DNA from: Deltaproteobacteria bacterium
GTDB lineage: Bacteria > Desulfobacterota > GWC2-55-46 > DRQE01
Assembly: GCA_011371515.1 (NCBI GenBank)
Contig: DRQE01000042.1
Coordinates: 1 to 14,047 of the forward strand
Reading direction: 5' to 3'
Length of the DNA stretch: 14,047 nucleotides
Under the pieces are notes generated by a model that saw nothing but the letters and a program-made list of their open reading frames with translations, made no database searches and had not been told where the DNA came from. This document shows, one piece after another, positions 6,150 to 13,083 of this stretch; positions within the stretch are counted from its first letter, which is position 1, and the number at the start of each line of letters is the position of its first letter. A program made the translations under genes and the position numbers.

Positions 6150-8645
6150 ATGAGTATGGGGCTTGTAACATTAAAGATAAATGGCAAAGAGGTTACCGTA
6201 AAGGAAGGCACCCTCATACTGGATGCCGCAAAAGAGGCAGGCTTTGACATACCCACATTCTGCTATCAGGCAAATCTTTCAGGGCTTGGCTCGTGCAGGA
6301 TGTGTCTCGTGGAGATAGAGGGACAGCGCAAACTCCAGCCTTCCTGCATAACCCCTGTAATGCCTGATATGAGTGTATTCACCGAGACCGAAACGGTTAA
6401 GAGAACCCGCAGTGCTATGCTCGAGTTCCTGCTCTCAAACCATCCGCTGGATTGTCCTGTCTGTGACAAGGGTGGAGAGTGTGAGCTTCAGGACCTCGTC
6501 TACAAGCATGGTCCCCGCAAGGGCAGATTCGCAGAAGATAAGGTTCGCCACCACGACAAGGACTACATCTTAAGCCCTGTTATAGTGAAGAACGCCAACA
6601 GATGTGTGCAGTGCATGAGGTGTGTAAGGGTATGTAAAGAGGTTGTAGGCCGTGGGGTGCTTGGTGCCGTTGGTAGAGGCGTGCATCAGGAAGAGACGAG
6701 TTTCTTAAGGACAAGGCTCGATTGCGACCACTGTGGCATGTGCATAGAGGTATGTCCTGTGGGCTCGTTTATGAGGCTGCCTTACAGGTACAAGGCAAGG
6801 CCATGGGATCTGGTGAGTGCAAAGAGTGTGTGTGGCTACTGTGGCACAGGTTGCAGGCTTACCCTCGAAAGAAGAGGAGATACAGTGGTGCGTGCCATCG
6901 CCCATCCAGAGGATGGGTTCAACCGCAAACTTCTCTGTGCAAGGGGAAGGTTCGGCTACGATGTGATGAACTCGGAGGAGCGTGTAAAGACACCTCTTCT
7001 GAAAGAAAGGGATGGCACCTTCAAGCCCATCTCTTGGGACAGAGCGCTTGAGCTACTGAAAGAGAACATATTGAGGGCAGGTGCCGAGAGAACCGCTGGC
7101 ATAGTTTCTGCAACACTTACCAATGAGGAGCTTTATCTCTTCCAGAAGTTCATGCGAGAGGTTGCAGGCTCCAGCAATATTGACGCAACCTCGCGCTGGT
7201 CTGCTGAAAGTAGCCTCAGATTCATAGAGGCAACGGGTATAAACGGTGGTGGCTCCTCTGTCTATGGGTGTGCAGAAAGTGATGTGGTGGTCGTCCTCGG
7301 TGGGCAGCTTTCAGAGGAGAACCCTGTAACAGACTACATTATAAGGTATATTACGGGTGCAAGAAGGAATACCCTTGTTATAGCCTCACCAAGGGGGATG
7401 AAGCTCGATAGCTCCGCACAGCTTTCGGTAAGAACGGTGCCTGCCACCACAGGGGCATTCGTTGCAGCGCTCCTTAAGGCACTGGTTGAAAAGAAGGATG
7501 TGGCTATAGAAGGCATGGATGTCATAAAGGGGCTTTCCATAGACGAGCTTTCTGGAGTATGCGGGGTTAGTGTGGATGACATTCGCTGGATTGCCGCAAG
7601 GCTTCTTTCGGCTGGCTCTGTGGGAATACTTGCAGGCCCAGACCTTTTAAAACACGACGATGGCTCTGAGGAGCTGGCTTTGTTGATAGAGGTGCTGAAA
7701 GCCACTGTGAGGGACGTAAGGGTTCTGCCTTTTCTTGACAGGGCGAACCAGCGTGGTGCGTGGGATATGGGTGTGCATCCATACCTTAAGCCGGGCTACA
7801 GAGAGGCTGAAAAGAAGGGGCTTGATGTGCACGGCATTGTGGAGCTTGCAGAGTCTGGTGGACTTGGCTGTCTTTACCTTATAGGAGAAGACATTGCAGG
7901 GCTTTACCCCGACAGAGCCCTTATAGAGAGTGCACTATCAAAGGTAGGCTTTCTTGTGGTGCAGGACTCCTTTATGACAGAGTCTGCCCGCATGGCACAC
8001 CTCGTGCTGCCCCTTGCCATGTATGGAGAGAGGGCGGGCACCATGACCAATCAGGAGGGCAGGGTGCAGAGAGTGGAGCCTGTGCGAAAGCCAGAGGGGG
8101 ATGTGTGGACAGCACTTGATACGATTACAAGGCTTGGAAACCTTATCGATAAGAGCTTTCCCGTTCAGAAATCAGGGGATGTGTTCAGAGAAATCCAGCA
8201 GCAGGTTGCAGGCTATGGTGATATAAGGGGTATGGAGTCATTCAAGGGTGCTTCTGCAGAGGGGGTGGCAGAACTCAAGCCTGCATTCAACTATGGTGCG
8301 CCTGAAAGAGGGGCTGAGGAGTTCTGGCTTCTTACGGGCAATCATCTCTTCCACGGGGCAAGACTTTCACAGCACTCGGGCATATTGAAGGAGCTTCTCG
8401 GAGAGTGTGTCGTGGAGATAGGCAGAGCCGCTGCCGAAAGGCTGGGTGTGGCAGAAGGTGATGTGGTAGAGGTCGAGGGCGATGACTACATGGATAGATT
8501 GCCCGTGAGGATAAGAGAGGGCACGCCCGATGGTGTTGCATTCATACCAGAGAACTTCGACGGAAGGGATGCCAACAGATTTTTAAGAAAAGACAGGGTT
8601 ATTTCAACAGTAAAGATAAGGGCTTCTAAAAAACAGGGGGAATAG
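6150..8645 (+). CDS. nuoG: NADH-quinone oxidoreductase subunit G (75 kDa, multi-cluster)
   Basis: An 831-residue electron-wire subunit. Ligands in order: [2Fe-2S] N1b C38, C49, C52, C66; N5 H98, C102, C105, C111; a ferredoxin-like pair made of C152-x2-C155-x2-C158-x3-C162 and C192-x2-C195-x2-C198-x3-C202; then C228-x2-C231-x3-C235-x27-C263, exactly the N7 spacing. In canonical NuoG the second ferredoxin motif keeps only its last cysteine (the fourth N4 ligand), so here an additional [4Fe-4S] cluster is expected, as in the related iron-hydrogenase and formate-dehydrogenase subunits. Residues from about 270 to 810 form the molybdopterin-oxidoreductase-like domain, including a C-terminal beta-barrel part (about 725-825), normally without molybdenum in complex I. 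ATG 6150 is chosen with AGAGGTG 12 nt upstream; ATG 6156 and GTG 6135 are alternatives. Confidence 0.96.
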   Translation: MSMGLVTLKINGKEVTVKEGTLILDAAKEAGFDIPTFCYQANLSGLGSCRMCLVEIEGQRKLQPSCITPVMPDMSVFTETETVKRTRSAMLEFLLSNHPLDCPVCDKGGECELQDLVYKHGPRKGRFAEDKVRHHDKDYILSPVIVKNANRCVQCMRCVRVCKEVVGRGVLGAVGRGVHQEETSFLRTRLDCDHCGMCIEVCPVGSFMRLPYRYKARPWDLVSAKSVCGYCGTGCRLTLERRGDTVVRAIAHPEDGFNRKLLCARGRFGYDVMNSEERVKTPLLKERDGTFKPISWDRALELLKENILRAGAERTAGIVSATLTNEELYLFQKFMREVAGSSNIDATSRWSAESSLRFIEATGINGGGSSVYGCAESDVVVVLGGQLSEENPVTDYIIRYITGARRNTLVIASPRGMKLDSSAQLSVRTVPATTGAFVAALLKALVEKKDVAIEGMDVIKGLSIDELSGVCGVSVDDIRWIAARLLSAGSVGILAGPDLLKHDDGSEELALLIEVLKATVRDVRVLPFLDRANQRGAWDMGVHPYLKPGYREAEKKGLDVHGIVELAESGGLGCLYLIGEDIAGLYPDRALIESALSKVGFLVVQDSFMTESARMAHLVLPLAMYGERAGTMTNQEGRVQRVEPVRKPEGDVWTALDTITRLGNLIDKSFPVQKSGDVFREIQQQVAGYGDIRGMESFKGASAEGVAELKPAFNYGAPERGAEEFWLLTGNHLFHGARLSQHSGILKELLGECVVEIGRAAAERLGVAEGDVVEVEGDDYMDRLPVRIREGTPDGVAFIPENFDGRDANRFLRKDRVISTVKIRASKKQGE
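8635..8642 (+). promoter_or_regulatory. Strong ribosome-binding site of the embedded cNMP gene
   Basis: AGGGGGAA ends 5 nt before the ATG at 8648 and lies in the last codons of nuoG. A purine-rich site at good spacing shows that the inserted gene is set up for efficient translation within the operon. Confidence 0.6.
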
Positions 8646-8647
8646 AT

Positions 8648-9118
8648 ATGGTAGACCCGAATACACTACGAAACATACCATTTTTTGCAGACCTCACGGA
8701 GTCAGAGCTTGAGGTCATAAGTAAGATTCTTACGAAAAAGGAGTTCAAACAGGGAGAGACCATATTTACCGAGACCTCTGATGGAGAGAGCCTCTATATA
8801 CTTCGTAAGGGAGAGGTCAAGGCATGCAAGATGGCTCCAGATGGGGAACTCTTCACCCTAACACTTATGAAAGAGGGTGAGATATTCGGAGAGATGAGTT
8901 TTCTCGACGGTAGACCCCGCTCTGCAACCATAGTGGCGCTATCTGACATAGAGGTCTATGTGCTCGAGAGAAAGGACTTTGAGACCCTTGTGGACAAACA
9001 CCCATGGATTGTTTACAAGCTCCTTAAGAACATAGTGTTTGCCATACACAACATAGTAAGGGGCATGAACATACGCTACATAGAGATGCTCAACTACATG
9101 TGGGGTAGAAAAAGGTAG
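8648..9118 (+). CDS. Stand-alone cyclic-nucleotide-binding-domain protein inside the nuo operon
   Basis: A 156-residue protein with one cNMP-binding (CAP-like) domain over residues 5-115. Seen: the opening helix LRNIPFFADLTESEL (7-21), the beta-roll with QGETIF (35-40) and YILRKGEVK (50-58), and a complete phosphate-binding cassette FGEMSFLDGRPRSATI (80-95), whose E82 and R91 are the residues that normally hold the ribose hydroxyl and cyclic phosphate. After the C-helix there is no helix-turn-helix; residues 116-156 form a short helical tail with many hydrophobic residues and a basic end (GRKR), so it is not a classical CRP/FNR transcription factor. It sits 2 nt after nuoG and 3 nt before nuoH, so it must be co-expressed with complex I. 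Inference: a cAMP- or cGMP-responsive partner or assembly factor of the complex. A sensor that has lost ligand binding is the alternative, though the cassette looks functional. Confidence 0.9.
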   Translation: MVDPNTLRNIPFFADLTESELEVISKILTKKEFKQGETIFTETSDGESLYILRKGEVKACKMAPDGELFTLTLMKEGEIFGEMSFLDGRPRSATIVALSDIEVYVLERKDFETLVDKHPWIVYKLLKNIVFAIHNIVRGMNIRYIEMLNYMWGRKR

Positions 9119-9121
9119 GCC

Positions 9122-10141
9122 ATGACGGAAGCTGTCATAGAGGTAGCAATAATATTCATAAAAGTGGTGGTGCTGGGCTTTATACTTTTCAGCCTTCCGC
9201 TGCCACTTACATGGATAGAGCGTAAGATTGCGGGCCACATACAGGTAAGGCTTGGTCCCTTCAGGGTTGGTCCCCATGGGATACTGCAGCCCTTTGCCGA
9301 TATGGTAAAGATGCTCTTCAAGGAGGATGTAATCCCCGAGCAGGCAGACCGATTCCTCTTCAGGGTTGCTCCCATAATATCCATGGTGCCTGTATTCATG
9401 GTATTCGTTGCAATACCCTTTGGAGAGAGCTGGACCATACCTTTTATAAATAAAGAGGTAACCCTCTATGTGGCAGACATGAATGTGGGGCTTCTCTACA
9501 TACTGGCAATCTCTGGTGTGGCTGTGTACGGAATAATACTCGGTGGATGGGCATCTAACAGTAAGTATGCGCTTCTTGGTGGACTCAGGTCCTCGGCACA
9601 GATGATAAGCTACGAGGTAGCCCTTACATTTGCCTGCATAGGGGTGGTGATGCTTGCAAGCTCCCTTAACCTCATAGACATAGTAAAGACACAGACAGGC
9701 GGGCTTACAAACTGGAATGTATTCTATCTGCCCGTTGGTCCCCTGTGGTTTATCATATTCTTCATTGCAGGACTTGCAGAGATAAACCGTATACCCTTCG
9801 ACCTCCCTGAGGACGAGGGAACCCTTGCAGCGGGCTTCCATGTGGAATACAGCGGTATAAGGTTTGCCTACTTCATGCTTGCAGAATACATTGCAATGGT
9901 ATCTATGAGTGTACTTGCCGTGGTGCTCTTTTTCGGCGGATGGGATGACCCCACGGGGCTGGGCTTTTTGCCACCTATAGTGTGGTTCCTTCTCAAGGTG
10001 GGCTTTTTCATATACCTCTTTATGTGGATAAGGTTTACACTGCCGAGGTATCGCTATGACCAGCTTATGAGCATAGGCTGGAAGATACTCATACCCCTTT
10101 CACTTTTGAATATACTCGTTACGGGGTGGATGATTATATGA
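9122..10141 (+). CDS. nuoH: NADH-quinone oxidoreductase subunit H (quinone-channel membrane subunit)
   Basis: A 339-residue membrane protein with about eight hydrophobic helices, joining the soluble arm to the pumping arm and completing the quinone cavity. Seen: TWIERKIAGHIQVRLGP (30-46) with the conserved E33, R34 and R43; GPHGILQPFADMVKMLFKED (50-69), the conserved first cytoplasmic loop; and AEINRIPFDLPEDEGTL (219-235) followed by AAGFHVEYSG (236-245), the acidic loop thought to pass redox energy to the proton path (most homologues read ETNRAPFDLPEAESEL). Start ATG 9122 with AAGGT 6 nt upstream, 3 nt after the cNMP gene. It ends in ATGA, overlapping nuoI by 4 nt. Length is normal. Confidence 0.97.
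   Translation: MTEAVIEVAIIFIKVVVLGFILFSLPLPLTWIERKIAGHIQVRLGPFRVGPHGILQPFADMVKMLFKEDVIPEQADRFLFRVAPIISMVPVFMVFVAIPFGESWTIPFINKEVTLYVADMNVGLLYILAISGVAVYGIILGGWASNSKYALLGGLRSSAQMISYEVALTFACIGVVMLASSLNLIDIVKTQTGGLTNWNVFYLPVGPLWFIIFFIAGLAEINRIPFDLPEDEGTLAAGFHVEYSGIRFAYFMLAEYIAMVSMSVLAVVLFFGGWDDPTGLGFLPPIVWFLLKVGFFIYLFMWIRFTLPRYRYDQLMSIGWKILIPLSLLNILVTGWMII
10123..10129 (+). promoter_or_regulatory. Ribosome-binding site that decides the nuoI start
   Basis: GGGGTGG lies 8 nt before ATG 10138 but overlaps the alternative in-frame GTG at 10126. It therefore supports ATG 10138, which also gives the common 4-nt ATGA overlap with the nuoH stop. Confidence 0.6.
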
Positions 10142-10725
10142 AAGAGAAGAAGAAAGAAGGCGTGCTGGATATACTGAAGAAGGTCCTCTTTGTGGACATA
10201 CTCAAGGGGCTTTCTGTAACGGTAAAGTACAATGTTTCGAGGTCTGTAACCATAAGGTATCCCGACGAGGAGAAGTGGATACCCTACCAGAGGTTTCGTG
10301 GTGCCCATACGCTCAACAAGACCGAAGATGGCAAGGAACTCTGCGTTGCCTGTGAGCTGTGCGTGAAAGCCTGTCCAACGAAGTGTATAACCGTGGTTCC
10401 AGAAGAGGACGACACGGGCAGAGGCATTGCAGACAGGGTTCCAAAGGTATGGAAGGTGGACCTCGTAAGGTGTCTTTTCTGTGGCTATTGTGAGGACGCC
10501 TGCCCGACCACGGCGGTAAGGCTCGGCAGAGAGTACGAGCTTGCCTGCTTCAGCCGTGACGATGCGGTAAGGGAGAAGGAACGGCTACTTAAGCCACAGG
10601 AAGTGCCCGAAGGGTTTGAGGGTGGAGTGGTTGTGAGTGCAAAGTTCGAGAGAACCAAAGAGGGCATACGGGTAAAGCCCGACATATGGAAACCAAAAGA
10701 TAAGAACTGGTGGAAGAAGGTATAG
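10138..10725 (+). CDS. nuoI: NADH-quinone oxidoreductase subunit I (clusters N6a/N6b)
   Basis: A 195-residue ferredoxin-like subunit carrying two [4Fe-4S] clusters that lead electrons from NuoG to N2 in NuoB. Both motifs are complete: C69-x2-C72-x2-C75-x3-C79 followed by P, and C112-x2-C115-x2-C118-x3-C122 followed by P. The N-terminal segment (about 8-40) is the amphipathic stretch that lies along the membrane surface next to NuoH, and RFRGAH (52-57) is the family motif before the first cluster. The C-terminal 55 residues are charged and end in a Lys/Trp-rich tail. The start ATG 10138 overlaps nuoH by 4 nt; a GTG four codons earlier is in frame but less well placed. It ends 4 nt before nuoJ. 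Confidence 0.97.
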   Translation: MKEKKKEGVLDILKKVLFVDILKGLSVTVKYNVSRSVTIRYPDEEKWIPYQRFRGAHTLNKTEDGKELCVACELCVKACPTKCITVVPEEDDTGRGIADRVPKVWKVDLVRCLFCGYCEDACPTTAVRLGREYELACFSRDDAVREKERLLKPQEVPEGFEGGVVVSAKFERTKEGIRVKPDIWKPKDKNWWKKV

Positions 10726-10729
10726 AGGA

Positions 10730-11230
10730 ATGTTTGAACAGCTTCTATTCATACTCTTTTCTGTAGCAGCCATAGGTTCAGCCCTTGCGGTGGTTACCAT
10801 GCGCAATCCTGTCTATTGTGCTGTCTCGCTGGTTGTGTGTCTGTTTCAGGTGGCAGGCCTTTTTATGCTTCTTCGTTCACCCTTTCTTGCGGTGGTGCAG
10901 GTCTTCATATACGTGGGTGCGGTAATGGTGTTGTTCCTTTTTGCCATAATGCTACTTGACATGAAGCAGATACGCTTCGAGCGGCTCTTTTCCGCAAGGA
11001 GCTGGGTGCCATATGCGGTGCTGGCAGGCATTGCCATAGAGTTTCTTGCGGTCATCTACGGTGGTGGAATAGATGCACTGATGAGGGTGAGCTCAACAGA
11101 GGCTGTTGAGGTGAAGACCTTCGGGAAGGTGCTCTTTACAGAGTATCTATTGCCCTTCGAGGTGGTGTCCATATTGCTACTTGTGGCAATGGTGGGTGCA
11201 ATAGTAATGGTTAAAAGGAGCAAAGGCTGA
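10730..11230 (+). CDS. nuoJ: NADH-quinone oxidoreductase subunit J
   Basis: A 166-residue membrane subunit with five predicted helices; its third helix contains the bulge that takes part in coupling quinone reduction to proton transfer. Seen: [10 protein letters not shown] (26-35), the conserved entry of helix 2, and [19 protein letters not shown] (55-73), the most conserved helix of the family, with Y61 and the following glycine, ending in MLLD. A long loop (about 78-90) and two further helices follow; the last (about 143-160) ends in a basic KRSKG tail. Length matches the family. AAGAAGG lies 9 nt before ATG 10730. It overlaps nuoK by 1 nt (TGATG). Confidence 0.96.
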   Translation: MFEQLLFILFSVAAIGSALAVVTMRNPVYCAVSLVVCLFQVAGLFMLLRSPFLAVVQVFIYVGAVMVLFLFAIMLLDMKQIRFERLFSARSWVPYAVLAGIAIEFLAVIYGGGIDALMRVSSTEAVEVKTFGKVLFTEYLLPFEVVSILLLVAMVGAIVMVKRSKG

Positions 11231-11532
11231 TGGTGCCATTGAGCTGGTACATAGGGGTTGGCTCTGTGCTCTTCCTTATAGGGGTTGCGGGGGTGTTGTT
11301 CAGAAGGAACATAATAGTGGTCCTTATGAGTATAGAGCTTATGCTCAACTCTGTGAACATAAACCTTGTTGCCTTCTCGCAGTACATGGAGGACTTGAGA
11401 GGGCAGATCTTTGCGATATTCACCATAACGGTGGCAGCCTGTGAGGTTGCAGTGGCTCTGGGTATACTGATTGCGCTCGTAAAAAGCCGAAGTGTGCATA
11501 ACACGGACGAAATAGATACGATGAAGGGATAG
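11230..11532 (+). CDS. nuoK: NADH-quinone oxidoreductase subunit K
   Basis: A 100-residue membrane subunit with three helices, the usual size. The two buried glutamates of the central hydrophilic axis are present: E36 in LMSIELMLN and E72 in [10 protein letters not shown], both needed for proton translocation in homologues. The loop with [11 protein letters not shown] (51-61) also fits. The C-terminal tail ([17 protein letters not shown]) is polar and somewhat longer than the family minimum. It starts within the nuoJ stop and ends 3 nt before nuoM; in most operons nuoL would follow here. Confidence 0.97.
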   Translation: MVPLSWYIGVGSVLFLIGVAGVLFRRNIIVVLMSIELMLNSVNINLVAFSQYMEDLRGQIFAIFTITVAACEVAVALGILIALVKSRSVHNTDEIDTMKG

Positions 11533-11535
11533 AGG

Positions 11536-13053
11536 ATGAGCTGGACAGAATTCTACAACAATCACCTTTTGAGCATAATAATCTTTCTACCGCTCGTCGG
11601 TGCGGCAGCACTGCTTTTTATGAAGAACGAGCGGCTTATAAGGTGGTGGACCCTTGCCTTCATGGTTGCAGACTTTATGCTCACCGCCTGTCTGGTTCTC
11701 AAGTTCGATTCCACCACCCATAAGATGCAGTTTGTGGAGCGTTACAGCTGGATAGAGCGGTTCAACATAGACTACTACCTTGGCGTTGATGGAATAAGTG
11801 TGCTCTTTGTATTCCTCACGGGGCTTGTGGGTTGGATATGTGTGCTTGCTTCTTGGACAGCCATAGAGAAGAGGGTCAAGGAGTTCATGATAGCCCTCCT
11901 TGTGATGCAGACGGCAATGCTTGGGGTCTTCTGTGCGCTCGATTTCTTCCTCTTCTATGTCTTCTGGGAGGCAATGCTCATACCCATGTACCTTATAATA
12001 GGTGTGTGGGGTGGTGCCAACAGGATATACTCGGCAGTGAAGTTCTTCCTCTACACCCTTGCCGGTAGCATCCTTATGCTCGTGGGTATAATAGTGCTCT
12101 ACTTCAAGGCAGGGGGTAGTTTCGACATACCCTATCTTATGGAGCAGAAGTATGGGTTTGGCTTGCAGGTCTTCCTCTTCATACTCTTCTTCGTTGCCTT
12201 TGCCATAAAGGTGCCCATGTTCCCCTTCCACACATGGTTGCCCGATGCCCATGTGGAAGCACCAACTGCAGGAAGCATAATACTTGCAGGAGTGCTCCTT
12301 AAGATGGGAACCTACGGATTCTTGAGGTTCTCCTTCCCCATGTTGCCAGATGCCTCGCTGTTTTTTGCAAAGCCTGTGATAATACTCTCCATTATAGCCA
12401 TAATATACGGCGGTTTCCTTGCACTGGCACAGGAGGACATGAAAAAACTCATAGCCTACTCAAGTGTCAGCCACATGGGGTTTGTAACACTGGGGCTATT
12501 TCTCTTCAACAAAAATGGTATAGAGGGCGGTATCTTGCAGATGTTCAACCATGGTATTACGACCAGTGCCCTCTTTCTCTGCGTGGGAATAATATACGAG
12601 AGGACACACACGAGGCTACTTGGCTATTACGGCTGGGCGGCAAAACTTGTGCCGTGGTATGCAGGGTTTCTCTTTATATTCTCTCTTGCCTCGCTCGGTT
12701 TCCCTGGCACGAACGGGTTCATAGGAGAGTTCCTCATACTGCTTGGTGCATACGAGGCGTCATGGGTATATCTTTTGTTCCTTATTATAGGTATTATCGT
12801 TGGAGCTGCCTACATGCTCTGGATGTTCCAGCGGGTGACCTTTGGCAAACATCGTCCAGAGGATGGACACCACATAGAGGATGTGAACTTAAGAGAGGTG
12901 GTTGCCATAGTTGCGTTTCTGGTTTTCGTCCTGTGGGTGGGATTCCATCCCTTGGAGTTTCTCAACATAATGGACGACTCTGTGGCACACCTCATCTCAC
13001 AGGTTAAGGGAGAAGAACTACTTGCCGAGGCAGCTGTGGAGGTTGCCCATTGA
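11536..13053 (+). CDS. nuoM: NADH-quinone oxidoreductase subunit M (antiporter-like)
   Basis: A 505-residue membrane protein with about 14 helices, one of the three antiporter-like proton channels of complex I. Residues of the pumping path are visible: E145 in VFWEAMLIPMYL, K225 in FAIKVPMFPFHTWLPDAH, K256 in VLLKMGTYG and E398 in GTNGFIGEF. MFPFHTWLPDAHVEAPT followed by G-S-I-I-L-A-G marks it as NuoM/ND4 rather than NuoL; it also lacks the long C-terminal lateral helix and the larger size (about 600 or more residues) of NuoL. It starts at ATG 11536 with AAGGGAT and GAGG just upstream, directly after nuoK. The C-terminus is acidic and polar. The gap to nuoN is 30 nt. Confidence 0.96.
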   Translation: MSWTEFYNNHLLSIIIFLPLVGAAALLFMKNERLIRWWTLAFMVADFMLTACLVLKFDSTTHKMQFVERYSWIERFNIDYYLGVDGISVLFVFLTGLVGWICVLASWTAIEKRVKEFMIALLVMQTAMLGVFCALDFFLFYVFWEAMLIPMYLIIGVWGGANRIYSAVKFFLYTLAGSILMLVGIIVLYFKAGGSFDIPYLMEQKYGFGLQVFLFILFFVAFAIKVPMFPFHTWLPDAHVEAPTAGSIILAGVLLKMGTYGFLRFSFPMLPDASLFFAKPVIILSIIAIIYGGFLALAQEDMKKLIAYSSVSHMGFVTLGLFLFNKNGIEGGILQMFNHGITTSALFLCVGIIYERTHTRLLGYYGWAAKLVPWYAGFLFIFSLASLGFPGTNGFIGEFLILLGAYEASWVYLLFLIIGIIVGAAYMLWMFQRVTFGKHRPEDGHHIEDVNLREVVAIVAFLVFVLWVGFHPLEFLNIMDDSVAHLISQVKGEELLAEAAVEVAH

Positions 13054-13083
13054 TAGGAAATACACGGAGGGTTTTGGACTGAT

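Noticed and set aside
6400..8645. NuoG as a formate dehydrogenase or hydrogenase catalytic subunit
   Set aside because: The extra clusters recall those enzymes, but the gene lies between nuoF and the membrane-arm genes, no active-site Cys/Sec motif of a molybdenum enzyme was seen, and there is no H-cluster domain; NuoG is the simpler call.
8939..9841. Antisense open frame (300 codons) opposite the cNMP gene and nuoH
   Set aside because: Very Tyr/His/Cys-rich and crossing two well-supported sense genes; no family resemblance. Chance frame.
11587..12252. Antisense open frame (221 codons) opposite nuoM
   Set aside because: Composition is the complement of hydrophobic helices (rich in Glu, Tyr, His); no start signal or motif.
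11536..13053. This gene as nuoL rather than nuoM
   Set aside because: Length of 505 residues, the FPFHTWLPDAHVEAPT motif and absence of the long C-terminal lateral helix identify NuoM.
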